Assembly (NCBI RefSeq): GCF_900069005.2
Contig: NZ_LN831279.1
Coordinates: 124,001-188,000 of the forward strand
Length of the DNA stretch: 64,000 nt
Source of the DNA: Paenibacillus sp. GM2
GTDB taxonomy: Bacteria; Bacillota; Bacilli; Paenibacillales; Paenibacillaceae
Direction: 5' to 3'
The notes beneath the pieces are model-generated. The model had not been told where the DNA came from and did not search any database. It saw nothing but the letters and a program-made list of their open reading frames with translations. A program made the translations under genes and the position numbers. Of this stretch, positions 36,880 through 46,100 are shown piece by piece. The stretch's first letter is position 1. The number at the start of each line of letters is the position of its first letter.

Positions 36880-37938
36880 TTAATGCTTGCTTGCTGCACT
36901 TGTGCCAAACGAGTGGGTGGCCCGGTGCTCCAGGTCAACGATCCATTGTACAGAGGGCTCGATCAGAGGCGCTGCCAGTTTGCGGACGAATGGCTGACAG
37001 AGCAGCAGGGTCAAGGCAACGGCAGCTGCAACAAGCACCAGTGAGGCTACATCGCTATGAATCCAGCTGTAAATAGGGGACAGGGCAGCGAGCCGGACAA
37101 TAAAACCGTGCAGCAGGAATACATATAAGGTTCTGCGTCCCATATCAGTGATGCTGCTTTTTCTCCAAGGCACGAAAGCCAGAAAGCTAGCCGCGGCCAG
37201 AGCTTGCAGTATATATAGCAGCATACGAAATATTCCGGTGTACCATGCGATTTGTCCCAATTGGCCATAGGTCATATTGCCATACAGCCAGCCGGGGGAT
37301 ATATTCAATCCGCCCAAGGCGATCCAGAGGAACAGCAGGGCTGATGCGCTTAGGGCGAAGATTTTTACCTTGTGTGTGAACAAGAGCTTTAACCGTGCGT
37401 AAGAGAAATGATAACCGACAATGAAAAATGGGAAAAATACCAGTGTCCGCGAAATACTGAGCCAAACCCCATCAACCGGCAGATAGCCAACCAGCACACC
37501 GAGCAGAACCGCAGTGATAACCTGTTGAAGGGGTGTCAGCTTTTTCAGCATAATCAACAGCAGACGCCAGCAGAAATGGCTGGCCAGGAACCAGAGCAGC
37601 AAGTAAGGGGCGAAGTAAGAATAATGTGTGTTATGAACATGGAATAATAGCGCGTCCAGCGCCAGATAGAGGGTCTGAAAGATCATATACTGCATCGCGA
37701 TTTGCAGCAGTACCTTGCGTCCAGCGCCTCCAAATAAATTGCTTTTCGCGAAATATCCGGTGACGAATACGAATAAAGGCATATGAAAAGTAAAAATCCA
37801 CATATATAAAGCTTCCATGCCATGAAGTCTCGTAATTAACGGTTCGATGGCGTTGCCTATAAATACACAGACGATGAGCAGAAAGCGCAGATTCAGAAAA
37901 AAGGTCTCTCCCCGCGAACTTATCGAATGATTGGTCAT
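36880..37938 (-). CDS. Acyltransferase family 3 membrane protein
   Basis: 352 residues, about ten membrane segments. The N-terminal part (FLLIVCVFIGNAIEPL, then MWIFTFHMPLFVFVTGYF) has the conserved HMPLF segment with the family histidine near residue 52. Such proteins O-acetylate or otherwise acylate surface sugars; fucose 4-O-acetylase-like members have this length. The substrate is unknown. I chose the ATG with AAGGAGAGA 7 bases upstream, 33 bp inside the open frame. Its stop abuts the R2 array. A CRP/FNR-type box lies 125 bp upstream. Confidence 0.85.
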   Translation of the reverse strand: MTNHSISSRGETFFLNLRFLLIVCVFIGNAIEPLITRLHGMEALYMWIFTFHMPLFVFVTGYFAKSNLFGGAGRKVLLQIAMQYMIFQTLYLALDALLFHVHNTHYSYFAPYLLLWFLASHFCWRLLLIMLKKLTPLQQVITAVLLGVLVGYLPVDGVWLSISRTLVFFPFFIVGYHFSYARLKLLFTHKVKIFALSASALLFLWIALGGLNISPGWLYGNMTYGQLGQIAWYTGIFRMLLYILQALAAASFLAFVPWRKSSITDMGRRTLYVFLLHGFIVRLAALSPIYSWIHSDVASLVLVAAAVALTLLLCQPFVRKLAAPLIEPSVQWIVDLEHRATHSFGTSAASKH

Positions 37939-38063
37939 GACGATTCTCTCCTTATCCGGCGGCTTCCGCATGGTTGTCGAGTCGGTACGTTTTAAAATAA
38001 ATTATTGAAAATTTTGAGGAATCTTCGTTCAGCTATAAGGTACTATTTTTACAGGATCCGCCT

Positions 38064-38079
38064 TGTGATAATAATCACA
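38064..38079. promoter_or_regulatory. CRP/FNR-type palindromic box
   Basis: TGTGATAATAATCACA is a perfect TGTGA-N6-TCACA palindrome, extended by one T/A on each side. It lies in the divergent space between the acyltransferase and HAD genes. Which of the two is controlled is not clear; a TTATAG on the - strand near 38033 could be the -10 of the acyltransferase gene. Confidence 0.55.
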
Positions 38080-38080
38080 A

Positions 38081-38095
38081 AAGAAAACGCTATCA
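38081..38095 (+). promoter_or_regulatory. cre-like site (possible CcpA operator)
   Basis: AAGAAAACGCTATCA agrees with WTGNAANCGNWNNCW except for one base (A for T at position 2). It is one base from the CRP/FNR-type box. Confidence 0.35.
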
Positions 38096-38142
38096 GCCAG
38101 GGGGAATGTGTCGATCTGTTGACAACTGCTGAAGTGTCGCTT

Positions 38143-38171
38143 TTGTCTGGATTCGTACTTCAAGGTACAAT
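38143..38171 (+). promoter_or_regulatory. Sigma-A promoter of the HAD gene
   Basis: TTGTCT, 17 bases, TACAAT. Transcription would begin near 38178, about 40 bases before the ATG. Confidence 0.6.
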
Positions 38172-38218
38172 AGAGGAAGATATCGGGTCGTGAAAAATAA
38201 ATATAGGGAAGTGAGTCG

Positions 38219-38983
38219 ATGCCGAAAGTTACTGTGCATGGTCAAGAGGTTCCGTGCAGAGGGATATTGTTTGATAAAGACGGTACGTTGCTGGATTTTA
38301 TGCCAATGTGGGGGGCTTGGGCCACTGTGCTTATCGGATTGCTTGATGAGCATTTGACCACTCTGGATAAAGAACCAATGGGTCATAGAAAAGAATCGCT
38401 TGGGTTGTTCAGCGACCAGACGGGAAGGATCATTGGATATGATAAGGCCGGGCCAATTGCGATGGGGACAGAGGAAGAGGTGACGGCGCTGCTGGCCTGG
38501 CATCTGTATGCTGCCGGAATCCCCTGGAATGAAGCGACAGTGCTGGTCAGGCGTTATAACAAGTTGGCGATGCAGAAGCTGGAGCAGGACAGGAGGGCGT
38601 TGCCGCTTCCGGGACTGCCGGAGTTTCTGGAGAATTGTCACAGATCGGGGATCAAGCTGGCAGTAGTGACTTCGGACACGGTGAAAGAAACCGAAAAGCA
38701 TCTGGATTGGATGGGGCTGAGCCGTTATTTTCCAGTAGTTGTTGGTAGAGACCGGGTATCCAAGGGGAAGCCGGATCCGGAGATGGCATTACTGGCTGCG
38801 CAGAAACTGGGCCTTACGCCACAGCAATGCATCGTTATTGGAGATAGCAATGGCGATATGGTGATGGGGAAGCAGGCCAGCGTTGTGTGTACAATTGGCA
38901 TTGCCCCAGACGGGGATGGCAAGCAGTATTTGCTTGATGCGAACTGGGTTGTTCGCGGATATCATGAATTGTCGGTTCAGTAA
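38219..38983 (+). CDS. HAD-superfamily hydrolase
   Basis: 254 residues. Motif I FDKDGTLLDF near residue 20 gives the catalytic Asp pair, motif II is VVTSD near 150, the motif III lysine is in KGKPDPEM near 184, and motif IV is IGDSNGDM near 207. A helical cap lies between motifs I and II (about 30-130), as in phosphoglycolate phosphatase-like members. It is a phosphatase of unknown substrate. The ATG follows GGGAAGTGAG. No operon partner is close. Confidence 0.88.
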   Translation: MPKVTVHGQEVPCRGILFDKDGTLLDFMPMWGAWATVLIGLLDEHLTTLDKEPMGHRKESLGLFSDQTGRIIGYDKAGPIAMGTEEEVTALLAWHLYAAGIPWNEATVLVRRYNKLAMQKLEQDRRALPLPGLPEFLENCHRSGIKLAVVTSDTVKETEKHLDWMGLSRYFPVVVGRDRVSKGKPDPEMALLAAQKLGLTPQQCIVIGDSNGDMVMGKQASVVCTIGIAPDGDGKQYLLDANWVVRGYHELSVQ

Positions 38984-38992
38984 ATACAGGGG

Positions 38993-39104
38993 TGTTCGCT
39001 TGGGATAAGAAAACCAGTTCGAGTTCAGTTTAAGGATGAAACACCGCGATGTGAGGGCATAGCTTTATCCAACTTCTCGGTGCTGAAAATCGGTCTTTTT
39101 GAAC
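38993..39104 (-). repeat. MITE-like element, copy F (inverted, internally deleted)
   Basis: About 112 bp. The right-hand end is intact: CTTCTCGGTGCTGAAAATCG then CTTTTTGAAC is the reverse of the left module start. The left-hand end is decayed (GTTCGCTTGGGATAAGAAAACC). It lies between the HAD gene and the sirtuin gene. Confidence 0.65.
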
Positions 39105-39146
39105 TTTTCGAACATCTACATGAAGAATAAAAAGGGGTCAATGACG

Positions 39147-39899
39147 ATGGATATGACGAAGATAGAACAGTTAGCTGCCTGGATGCAGGAGAGCCAGAGG
39201 ATCGTCTTCTTCGGCGGGGCAGGGATCTCCACTGAGAGTGGAATTCCTGACTTTCGTTCGGCAGCGGGAATTTATCAGACGGAGACGGCTTCGCCCTATG
39301 CACCTGAAGAAATTTTAAGTCGGTCTTTTTTCAACCGTCATCCCGAGGTTTTTTATGATTTCTATAAGACGAAAATGATTCACTCGGAGGCCCGTCCTAA
39401 TCCGGCGCATCTCTGCCTCGCTAAGCTGGAGCAGGCGGGACAGCTGACGCATATTATTACACAAAATATCGACGGATTGCATCAAATGGCCGGCAGCAGG
39501 AATGTACTTGAGCTGCATGGTTCGATTCATCGCAATTATTGCATGGATTGCCGTCAGTTTCACAGCCTGGATGAGGTGATGCAAAGCGCTTCAGTCGTGC
39601 CGGTCTGTCATAGCTGTGGTGGAGTGGTCAAGCCTGATGTCGTGCTCTATGGAGAGAATCTCGATAACCAAGTGCTCTCAGAGAGCATCCAGGCGATCGC
39701 TTCGGCAGATATGCTGCTGATCGGAGGGACGTCCTTAACGGTACAGCCGGCCGCACACCTTGTGACTTATTTTAATGGAGATCGGACGGTGCTGCTGAAT
39801 GCCTCGCCAACGGCATATGACCATCATGCCGACCTATTAATTACAGATCCGATCGGAGCGGTGATGGAGAAAGTAGGGCGGATGCTGCCGCCAGCATAA
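39147..39899 (+). CDS. NAD-dependent protein deacylase (sirtuin)
   Basis: 250 residues. The NAD-binding segment FFGGAGISTESGIPDFRS is at about 21-38, TQNIDGLHQMAG near 110, and the catalytic histidine is in LELHGS near 127. Two zinc-binding CxxC pairs follow (NYCMDC near 137, VCHSC near 160), then GGTSLTVQPAAHL near 200. It removes acyl groups from lysines. Several ATGs are in frame; I chose 39147, 9 bases after AAAGGGG. Confidence 0.94.
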   Translation: MDMTKIEQLAAWMQESQRIVFFGGAGISTESGIPDFRSAAGIYQTETASPYAPEEILSRSFFNRHPEVFYDFYKTKMIHSEARPNPAHLCLAKLEQAGQLTHIITQNIDGLHQMAGSRNVLELHGSIHRNYCMDCRQFHSLDEVMQSASVVPVCHSCGGVVKPDVVLYGENLDNQVLSESIQAIASADMLLIGGTSLTVQPAAHLVTYFNGDRTVLLNASPTAYDHHADLLITDPIGAVMEKVGRMLPPA

Positions 39900-39988
39900 T
39901 CGAGACGACCTGATATAGGCACTTATCTGTCTGCGCAGCGTACAATATCCGTATACGATGGATAATTCTACGATGTGAGGTGGGTATG

Positions 39989-40762
39989 ATGATCGTTCTT
40001 CCGCCGGGGGAATCGGAGCAGATTGGGCAGATGAATCTGACGGGGCTGGAGCAGCAAATTTTGCGGATGAAGCAGGAGAGCGCAGTACAATATCGCTATG
40101 ATTCTATCGCCGATCTGAAATTTGAATTAACAGCCAGGGGGAAAATAGTAGAAGCGGCCAGGGCGCTCTATGACAGCGGCGTGGGCTTTGCCACTTTTGA
40201 GAACTCACGCTGTAATCAAGACTACTGGGTTCGGCTTAGCAACGGGGGATTTCAACAGCGTAGCGATGTCACTCCAGCGGAGGCCATCCGCGATATTTTC
40301 CATAATGGCCGCAAGTATGCCTTCGAATGTGCTACAGCGATGGTGATCGTCTTATATCAAGGCGTCATGGATATGATCGGGGATCAGGCGTTTAATACTT
40401 ATTTCGCTAATCTGGTGCTGTATGATTGGAAGTATGATAGCGATTTGCGCATTAATTCGGTCAGTGGGGCGGAAGCATTTCCGGGGGATGTAGTCTATTT
40501 CAAAAATCCCGATTTTGATCCTTCCATGCCGCAATGGCAGGGGGAGAACACGATCGTAATGCCTGATGGACGTTATTACGGCCACGGCATCGGCAACGTA
40601 ACTGCGGATTATATTATCCGCTCTTTGAATTCGAGAAGGAAGCCGGGAAGTACGACGTCTGCGTATTTGATGGACGATGTGGAATCCTTGGATTTTGCTT
40701 ATACACAGAGGCTGAGTAACGGTGTGGCGAGAATCGGTTCGAGCGTCTATTTGCTCGCTTGA
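39989..40762 (+). CDS. tgl: Spore coat protein-glutamine gamma-glutamyltransferase
   Basis: 257 residues, close to the 245 of Bacillus Tgl. The catalytic cysteine is Cys114 in YAFECATAMVI; the helper Glu and His residues are in WQGENTIVM and YYGHGIG. Conserved VVYFKNPDFDP and SAYLMDD segments are also present. Tgl cross-links coat proteins through Lys-Gln bonds in the mother cell during sporulation, so the host should form endospores. AGGTGG precedes the ATG at 39989. The gene is alone; a terminator follows at 40807. Confidence 0.94.
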   Translation: MIVLPPGESEQIGQMNLTGLEQQILRMKQESAVQYRYDSIADLKFELTARGKIVEAARALYDSGVGFATFENSRCNQDYWVRLSNGGFQQRSDVTPAEAIRDIFHNGRKYAFECATAMVIVLYQGVMDMIGDQAFNTYFANLVLYDWKYDSDLRINSVSGAEAFPGDVVYFKNPDFDPSMPQWQGENTIVMPDGRYYGHGIGNVTADYIIRSLNSRRKPGSTTSAYLMDDVESLDFAYTQRLSNGVARIGSSVYLLA

Positions 40763-40806
40763 TATCGTGATGGACATCAGCTATCCTGTTGGTAGTAGAA
40801 ATTATA

Positions 40807-40853
40807 GGGGACACCCTCAACTGCGTTGTCAGGCAATGGGGGTGTCCTTTTTT
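40807..40853. terminator. Terminator between tgl and the convergent AraC gene
   Basis: GGGGACACCC pairs with GGGGGTGTCC and is followed by TTTTTT. The complement also ends in a short T-run. Confidence 0.85.
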
Positions 40854-40900
40854 GGATTATGGGACTGTCATCCGTAAACCGTCCTAGTATATCAGCTTCT

Positions 40901-41773
40901 TTATGAGTTAGCAGCGTTGTCAGTTCTGCCCGGGGCATTTCTGCGGTACTCGCTTGGCGATTCACCGTAAAATCTACGGAACTGGCGTGAGAAATACAAG
41001 GCATCGGTTAATCCGACAGAAGCGGAGATTTGCTCAATGGATAGTTCCGGCCGCTCCCGCAGCAGCTGACGGGATTTGTCTATCCGCAGCTTAAGCAGGT
41101 AAGTGACAGGGGTCAGCCCCGTCGTCCTCTTGAAGATCCGTGACAAGTAAGCCCGGTTGTACCCCAGGCTGGAGCACATTTGTTCAATAGAGATCGGATG
41201 GGCGTATTGACTGCTCATATAATGGATCATTTGCTTGACGGTGCGCTGCACTCCCGATTCCCCGGTCGGCAATGCAGACTCGCGAACGAGTCTCTCTTCA
41301 GCTTCGGCCATAATCAGGTGCAGATAACCTAATGAAGCCAGATGGGAGCTAGGCTTCCGTGTGCGGAAGACCTGAAGCACGGATTCGAGCACTTCAGGAA
41401 TGGCGCTGGCTGATCCGGAGCTGAACGCAGCCATTTGCGGTGTAAACCCCGCACGCTGGACAAGCTCGGCTGCTTTATCCCCCGCGAAGGCGATCCAGCG
41501 GTAACGCCAGGGCTCAAGGCTATCTGAGGCATAGCTTACGAGCTGGTCAGGCTGAATCAGGAAGCAGTCTCCTGCGCTGAGAGAGTAATAAGCAAATTCA
41601 GTCTGGAAGCTTCCCCTTCCCTGCTCAACAAAATGCAGCAGGAAATAGTCATATACCTTCGGTCCCAGTCTATGATCGGCCGAGGTCTGACTCTCGCCCG
41701 CGAACAAGACATGCAGATCGCTAGTGTCGAACACTTCCGGATTAGCAGCGGCACTATAGGTTTCCTGAAGCAT
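40901..41773 (-). CDS. AraC-family transcriptional regulator
   Basis: 290 residues. An N-terminal cupin-type sensing domain (about 20-150, with DYFLLHFVEQGRGSF and SAGDCFLIQPDQ) precedes two helix-turn-helix units at about 190-285 (SIEQMCSSLGYNRAYLSRIF, SIEQISASVGLTDALYFSRQ). AGGAGGTCACCC precedes the ATG. It reads divergently from galKET with 161 bp between starts, so it is the obvious candidate to control that operon; that link is inference. Confidence 0.9.
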   Translation of the reverse strand: MLQETYSAAANPEVFDTSDLHVLFAGESQTSADHRLGPKVYDYFLLHFVEQGRGSFQTEFAYYSLSAGDCFLIQPDQLVSYASDSLEPWRYRWIAFAGDKAAELVQRAGFTPQMAAFSSGSASAIPEVLESVLQVFRTRKPSSHLASLGYLHLIMAEAEERLVRESALPTGESGVQRTVKQMIHYMSSQYAHPISIEQMCSSLGYNRAYLSRIFKRTTGLTPVTYLLKLRIDKSRQLLRERPELSIEQISASVGLTDALYFSRQFRRFYGESPSEYRRNAPGRTDNAANS

Positions 41774-41852
41774 AGGGTGACCTCCTCTATTATTCTGACT
41801 ATATTCTACTCTCTGAGGTCACATTTATCCATATAAAACTCGCATACATGCA

Positions 41853-41900
41853 TTACGATTATATTCGATTTTTCTTATACTGGGTTCAAGGAAGCTTGAA
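41853..41900 (+). promoter_or_regulatory. Probable galKET promoter and overlapping operator
   Basis: TTACGA (41853-41858), 17 bases, TATACT (41876-41881). Immediately downstream is TTCAAGGAAGCTTGAA (41885-41900), with 6-bp inverted arms around four bases, at the expected transcription start. Confidence 0.5.
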
Positions 41901-41934
41901 ACAATCAATCATGAATAATGAGGTGTCCATAACG

Positions 41935-43113
41935 ATGAAACGACAAGAGATGGAACGGTTGTTAATATCCCAATACGGCGAGAACGATGCAGCGATATCC
42001 GTATTCAATGCCCCGGGACGCGTCAACCTGATCGGTGAGCACATCGATTACAATGGCGGGTATGTACTGCCGGCTGCGCTGGAATTTGGAACAACGATGG
42101 CAATTCGCAAGCGTACGGATCGCAAAGTAATGTTCTCGTCCACAAATCTCACTTATAAGGGCGAGTTCGATGTGGATCAGCTTGGCAGCGTTAAGACTGG
42201 CGAGTGGGTCGACTATCCGATCGGAGTGATTGTAGAGCTTGGCAAGCTTGGCGTACAGCTCAGCAGTGGCTACGATATTCTGTTCCAGGGCGAGATCCCG
42301 AATGGGGCAGGTCTCTCATCTTCCGCCTCTATTGAAGTTGTTACCGCGTATGGACTGCTGGTGATGGAGAATCAACCCGCCGATAAGGTGGAAATCGCCA
42401 AGCTATCGCAACGGGCTGAGAATCATTACGTTGGCGTGAACAGCGGAATTATGGATCAGTTTGCTGTTGCGAACGGAGCGAAGGATCATGCGATTTTGCT
42501 GATGTGCGATACGCTGGAATATCAGCTTGTACCATTTGTGACGGGCAACTATAAGCTCGTAATCAGCAATACGAATAAGCGCAGAGGATTGGTTGATTCC
42601 AAATATAATGAGCGCCGTGGGGAATGTGATGCGGCTTTGAAAATTTTGCAGCAGGATGTACCTGGTCTTGAGTATTTGGCTCATCTGTCCCTGGAGCAAT
42701 TTGCGCAGTTGAAGGGCAAGTTCACAGATGAAGTTCTGCTAAGACGGGCCACTCATGTCATTGAAGAGAATGCTAGAGTGCTCCAATCGGCCCTGGCGCT
42801 GCGCGCTAACGATTTGGTTCGTTTCGGGCAATTGATGAACGCTTCTCATGATTCGCTGCGCGATCTGTACGAGGTCAGCTGCATGGAGCTTGATGTTATG
42901 GTCGAAGAGGCACGGAACATTGAAGGCACGCTGGGCTCACGGATGACCGGAGCCGGATTTGGCGGCTGTACGGTATCACTCGTCCATGAGGACGCAATTG
43001 ACCAATTCTTGTCTGCTGTAGGCGAAGCGTACGAGAAGAGAACGGGCTTGAAGGGCGAATTCTATGTGTGTGGAGTGGGCAACGGAGTTCAGGAAATGAA
43101 GGAGGAGTATTAA
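41935..43113 (+). CDS. galK: Galactokinase
   Basis: 392 residues. A GHMP kinase that phosphorylates galactose at C1. GRVNLIGEHIDYNGGYV near residue 25 is the galactokinase signature, PNGAGLSSSASIEV near 125 the ATP loop, GVNSGIMDQFAVANG near 165 contains the catalytic Asp, and MTGAGFGGCTVSLV near 340 is motif 3. AGGTG lies 9 bases before the ATG at 41935; upstream in-frame ATGs have no such site. galE follows after 1 bp. Confidence 0.97.
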   Translation: MKRQEMERLLISQYGENDAAISVFNAPGRVNLIGEHIDYNGGYVLPAALEFGTTMAIRKRTDRKVMFSSTNLTYKGEFDVDQLGSVKTGEWVDYPIGVIVELGKLGVQLSSGYDILFQGEIPNGAGLSSSASIEVVTAYGLLVMENQPADKVEIAKLSQRAENHYVGVNSGIMDQFAVANGAKDHAILLMCDTLEYQLVPFVTGNYKLVISNTNKRRGLVDSKYNERRGECDAALKILQQDVPGLEYLAHLSLEQFAQLKGKFTDEVLLRRATHVIEENARVLQSALALRANDLVRFGQLMNASHDSLRDLYEVSCMELDVMVEEARNIEGTLGSRMTGAGFGGCTVSLVHEDAIDQFLSAVGEAYEKRTGLKGEFYVCGVGNGVQEMKEEY

Positions 43114-43114
43114 T

Positions 43115-44101
43115 ATGGCGATCTTGGTCACGGGTGGAGCAGGATATATCGGTTCTCATACAGTTGCGGAGCTGCTGGAGCAAGGCAAGGAGGTTGTCGT
43201 TATCGACAATCTGCAGACAGGGCATAAGGATGCGCTGCTGGGCGGGAAGCTGTACGAAGGTGATCTGCGCGATAAGGAACTGCTGAAGAGATTGTTCGCT
43301 GAGAATGAAATCGAGGCGGTGATCCATTTTGCCGCGAATTCACTGGTTGGGGAGAGTATGAAGGACCCGGTAAAATATTTTGACAATAACGTCTACGGCA
43401 CACTGTGCTTGCTGGAAGCTATGGATAAGGCCAATGTGCGTAAAATCGTGTTCTCCTCCACGGCCGCAACCTATGGCGAACCGGAGAAAGTGCCTATTGA
43501 AGAGAGTGACCCTACCCATCCGACAAATGTCTATGGAGAGACGAAGCTGACGATGGAGCGGATGATGGCCTGGTTCGATCAGGTGCTGGGAATCAAATAT
43601 GTGGCGCTTCGCTACTTCAATGCGGCCGGGGCTCATGCCAGCGGCAAAATCGGTGAGGATCATGATCCGGAGACGCATCTGGTTCCGCTTATTCTTCAGG
43701 CAGCGCTTGGACAACGCGATTCGATCAAAATCTTCGGGGATGATTACAACACACCTGATGGCACCTGCATACGCGACTATATTCATGTGAGCGATCTGGC
43801 GGATGCCCATCTGCGCGCTGTAGAGTATTTGCTGGGCGGTGGAGATAGCGATGTGTTCAACCTTGGCAGCGGTCAGGGATTCTCGGTCAAAGAGATGATC
43901 GAAGCTGTGCGCGAAGTAACGGGTCGCGACTTCCCGGTACAGGTTACCCCTCGTCGGGATGGAGACCCGGCTGTACTGGTTGCTTCCTCTGACAAAGCGA
44001 GAAGCGTGCTTGGCTGGAAGCCATTACGCGACAATCTGCAAGACATTATCGGCAGCGCCTGGGAATGGAACAGCAATCATCCGGAAGGATATAACGACTA
44101 A
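43115..44101 (+). CDS. galE: UDP-glucose 4-epimerase
   Basis: 328 residues, extended short-chain dehydrogenase fold. The NAD site GGAGYIGSHT is at residues 6-15, and the catalytic YGETK (Tyr and Lys) is near 147 with a Ser/Thr in FSSTAATYG near 120. It interconverts UDP-galactose and UDP-glucose. GGAGGAG before the ATG lies inside the end of galK, so translation is coupled. galT follows after 13 bp. Confidence 0.97.
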   Translation: MAILVTGGAGYIGSHTVAELLEQGKEVVVIDNLQTGHKDALLGGKLYEGDLRDKELLKRLFAENEIEAVIHFAANSLVGESMKDPVKYFDNNVYGTLCLLEAMDKANVRKIVFSSTAATYGEPEKVPIEESDPTHPTNVYGETKLTMERMMAWFDQVLGIKYVALRYFNAAGAHASGKIGEDHDPETHLVPLILQAALGQRDSIKIFGDDYNTPDGTCIRDYIHVSDLADAHLRAVEYLLGGGDSDVFNLGSGQGFSVKEMIEAVREVTGRDFPVQVTPRRDGDPAVLVASSDKARSVLGWKPLRDNLQDIIGSAWEWNSNHPEGYND

Positions 44102-44114
44102 GGAGTGGGCAGAA

Positions 44115-45698
44115 GTGAAAGCTGAAGACAAGAACAGGCAGGATGTGCAGGCAGCTATCGAAAGACTGCTTCACTATGCACTGGAACAAGGACTATTCGA
44201 TTGGTGGGATCTGGAGTATTCCCGCAATCGTCTGCTGGAATTGTTCTCCTTCGATGAGCCTTATGCCGGGGAGCTTGCAGAAGAGACACTGACGAGTCCG
44301 GAGCAGCCGCTAGAGGTATTGATTGATTATGGCTTTGCAATCGGATTGATCCCGGAAAATACAGTGACATATCGCGATTTGCTTGACGCACGGATAATGG
44401 GGCTGATCATGCCTCGCCCGTCAGAGACCATCTCCGCCTTCCGCAAGACGGAGCAAAGTCAGGGCATTCAGGCGGCGACGGATCAATTTTACAAGTTATC
44501 TGTGGCGAGCAATTATATCCGTATGGATCGGGTTGCACAAAATATATATTGGGACCAGCCTACTGAATATGGCTCGATGGAGATTACTATCAATCTGTCC
44601 AAGCCGGAGAAAAATCCGAAGGAGATCGCAATGGCGAAGCTTCTGCCGCCTCCGGTCTATCCGAAATGCCAGCTCTGCCGGGAGAATGTAGGGTATGCCG
44701 GTCGGATCAACCATCCGGCGCGCCAAAATCTCCGCGTTATTCCGCTGGAATTGAATGGGGAGCCCTGGTTATTCCAATATTCTCCATACGTATATTACAA
44801 CGAACATTGCATCGTGTTCCATCATGATCATGTGCCGATGAAGCTGACGAAGGATACCTTTAAACGGCTGTTAGCCTTTACGGCACAGTTTCCACACTAT
44901 TTTATCGGATCGAATGCCGATTTGCCGATTGTCGGCGGGTCCATCCTGACGCATGATCATTTTCAGGGAGGAAGACATACCTTCCCATTGGAGAAATCGC
45001 CGATCGCAGCAAGGTTCCATCATTCATCTTATCCGGGCGTAACAGCCGGCATTGTCCAGTGGCCGATGGCGGTATTGCGCTTAAACAGCCAGGACCCCGA
45101 TATATTGCTGGAAGCAGCCGATGATATATATGAGCAGTGGAAGGAATATAGCGATCCGACAGTGGATGTATTTGCTTACAGTACAGACGCTGGTGAGAAG
45201 GTGCCGCATAATACGGTGACTCCGATCGTTCGCCGCGGAGCGGACGGCAGCTTCGAGATGGATATCGTGCTGCGCAACAACCGGACGAGTGAGCAGCATC
45301 CGGAAGGAATTTTCCACCCGCACCGGGAAATGCATCATATCAAGAAGGAGAATATCGGTCTGATTGAAGTCATGGGGCTGGCGATTCTGCCAGGCCGTCT
45401 CAAGGAAGAACTAGCCGATATCGCTGGTATTCTGAGCGGAGATACGACTTTGTATGATGATGTTACCTCCAATCCCGATTCCAAATTGGCCGTGCATGCT
45501 GCTTGGGTGAAGCAATTGGTTGCAGACTACGGGCAGGCTATGGTCAAAGAAGATGCGGAAGCACTGCTTCGCGATGAGGTCGGCCGCAAGTTTGCCGAGA
45601 TTCTAGGACATGCCGGCGTGTTCAAGGTCACGGATGAAGGACGGGAAGCATTCCGCCGCTTCGTGACCAGCGTTGGGTACGGAGCGTTACAGGTATAA
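44115..45698 (+). CDS. galT: Galactose-1-phosphate uridylyltransferase, Firmicute (type 2) form
   Basis: 527 residues, the long Firmicute form rather than the ~350-residue enterobacterial one. Conserved segments include PKCQLCRENVGYAGR near 185, YYNEHCIVFHHDHVPM near 225 and GGSILTHDHFQGGRH near 275; the last holds the HxHxxG-like nucleotide-transfer region. The GTG start follows AAGGAG at 12 bases. It completes the Leloir pathway set galKET. A terminator follows at 45709. Confidence 0.96.
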   Translation: MKAEDKNRQDVQAAIERLLHYALEQGLFDWWDLEYSRNRLLELFSFDEPYAGELAEETLTSPEQPLEVLIDYGFAIGLIPENTVTYRDLLDARIMGLIMPRPSETISAFRKTEQSQGIQAATDQFYKLSVASNYIRMDRVAQNIYWDQPTEYGSMEITINLSKPEKNPKEIAMAKLLPPPVYPKCQLCRENVGYAGRINHPARQNLRVIPLELNGEPWLFQYSPYVYYNEHCIVFHHDHVPMKLTKDTFKRLLAFTAQFPHYFIGSNADLPIVGGSILTHDHFQGGRHTFPLEKSPIAARFHHSSYPGVTAGIVQWPMAVLRLNSQDPDILLEAADDIYEQWKEYSDPTVDVFAYSTDAGEKVPHNTVTPIVRRGADGSFEMDIVLRNNRTSEQHPEGIFHPHREMHHIKKENIGLIEVMGLAILPGRLKEELADIAGILSGDTTLYDDVTSNPDSKLAVHAAWVKQLVADYGQAMVKEDAEALLRDEVGRKFAEILGHAGVFKVTDEGREAFRRFVTSVGYGALQV

Positions 45699-45708
45699 TC
45701 ACTAGGAA

Positions 45709-45755
45709 TGACAGGGTGAAGCACTAGTTTTTAGGGGCTTTGCCCTGTTTTTTTG
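45709..45755 (+). terminator. Terminator of the gal operon
   Basis: ACAGGG with AAGC pairs with GGCTT and CCCTGT, followed by TTTTTTT. Confidence 0.78.
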
Positions 45756-45766
45756 TAGGGAAGGAA

Positions 45767-45953
45767 GCTAACGAAACGTGGTATCGCTATTCTGCACCAA
45801 TAAGGCTTTTCAAATCTCTAAAGAAACAGGGTATTGCTAATTGGACATAAAGTACGCATTGGAGCGAAAAGGTGCCTGAATAACGATGTGAAGTTTCGTT
45901 AGAATTTGGCAGGTGCCTTTTTACTTGAAATAGCGTGTGCCAGTTTCGTTAGC
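45767..45953. repeat. TAACGAAAC nested palindromic element, single copy R3
   Basis: 187 bp, perfect ends GCTAACGAAAC and GTTTCGTTAGC. It has the same length and four-arm design as R1, but the sequence is diverged: the second direct arm reads TCTAAAGAAAC. The outermost base pair is changed on both sides relative to R1 and R2 (T/A to G/C), so pairing is kept. It lies in the galT-yuaF gap. Confidence 0.8.
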
Positions 45954-46100
45954 GTATGAGTGTAAGCGGAGTGACCCAATGTTCAGATCGGCTTCAGTCT
46001 AATACGAGATTAAGTAACGGAAAGGTTGCTGAATTTCCTGTTTCTTTGCTTTGGTTACAAGTATAATGGAATTGGATGCAATATTTGAAGAATGGGGTGT

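Noticed and set aside
43959-44114. Long upstream extension of galT overlapping galE
   Set aside because: The GTG at 44115 has AAGGAG at good spacing, and the extension only reads through the end of galE in another frame.
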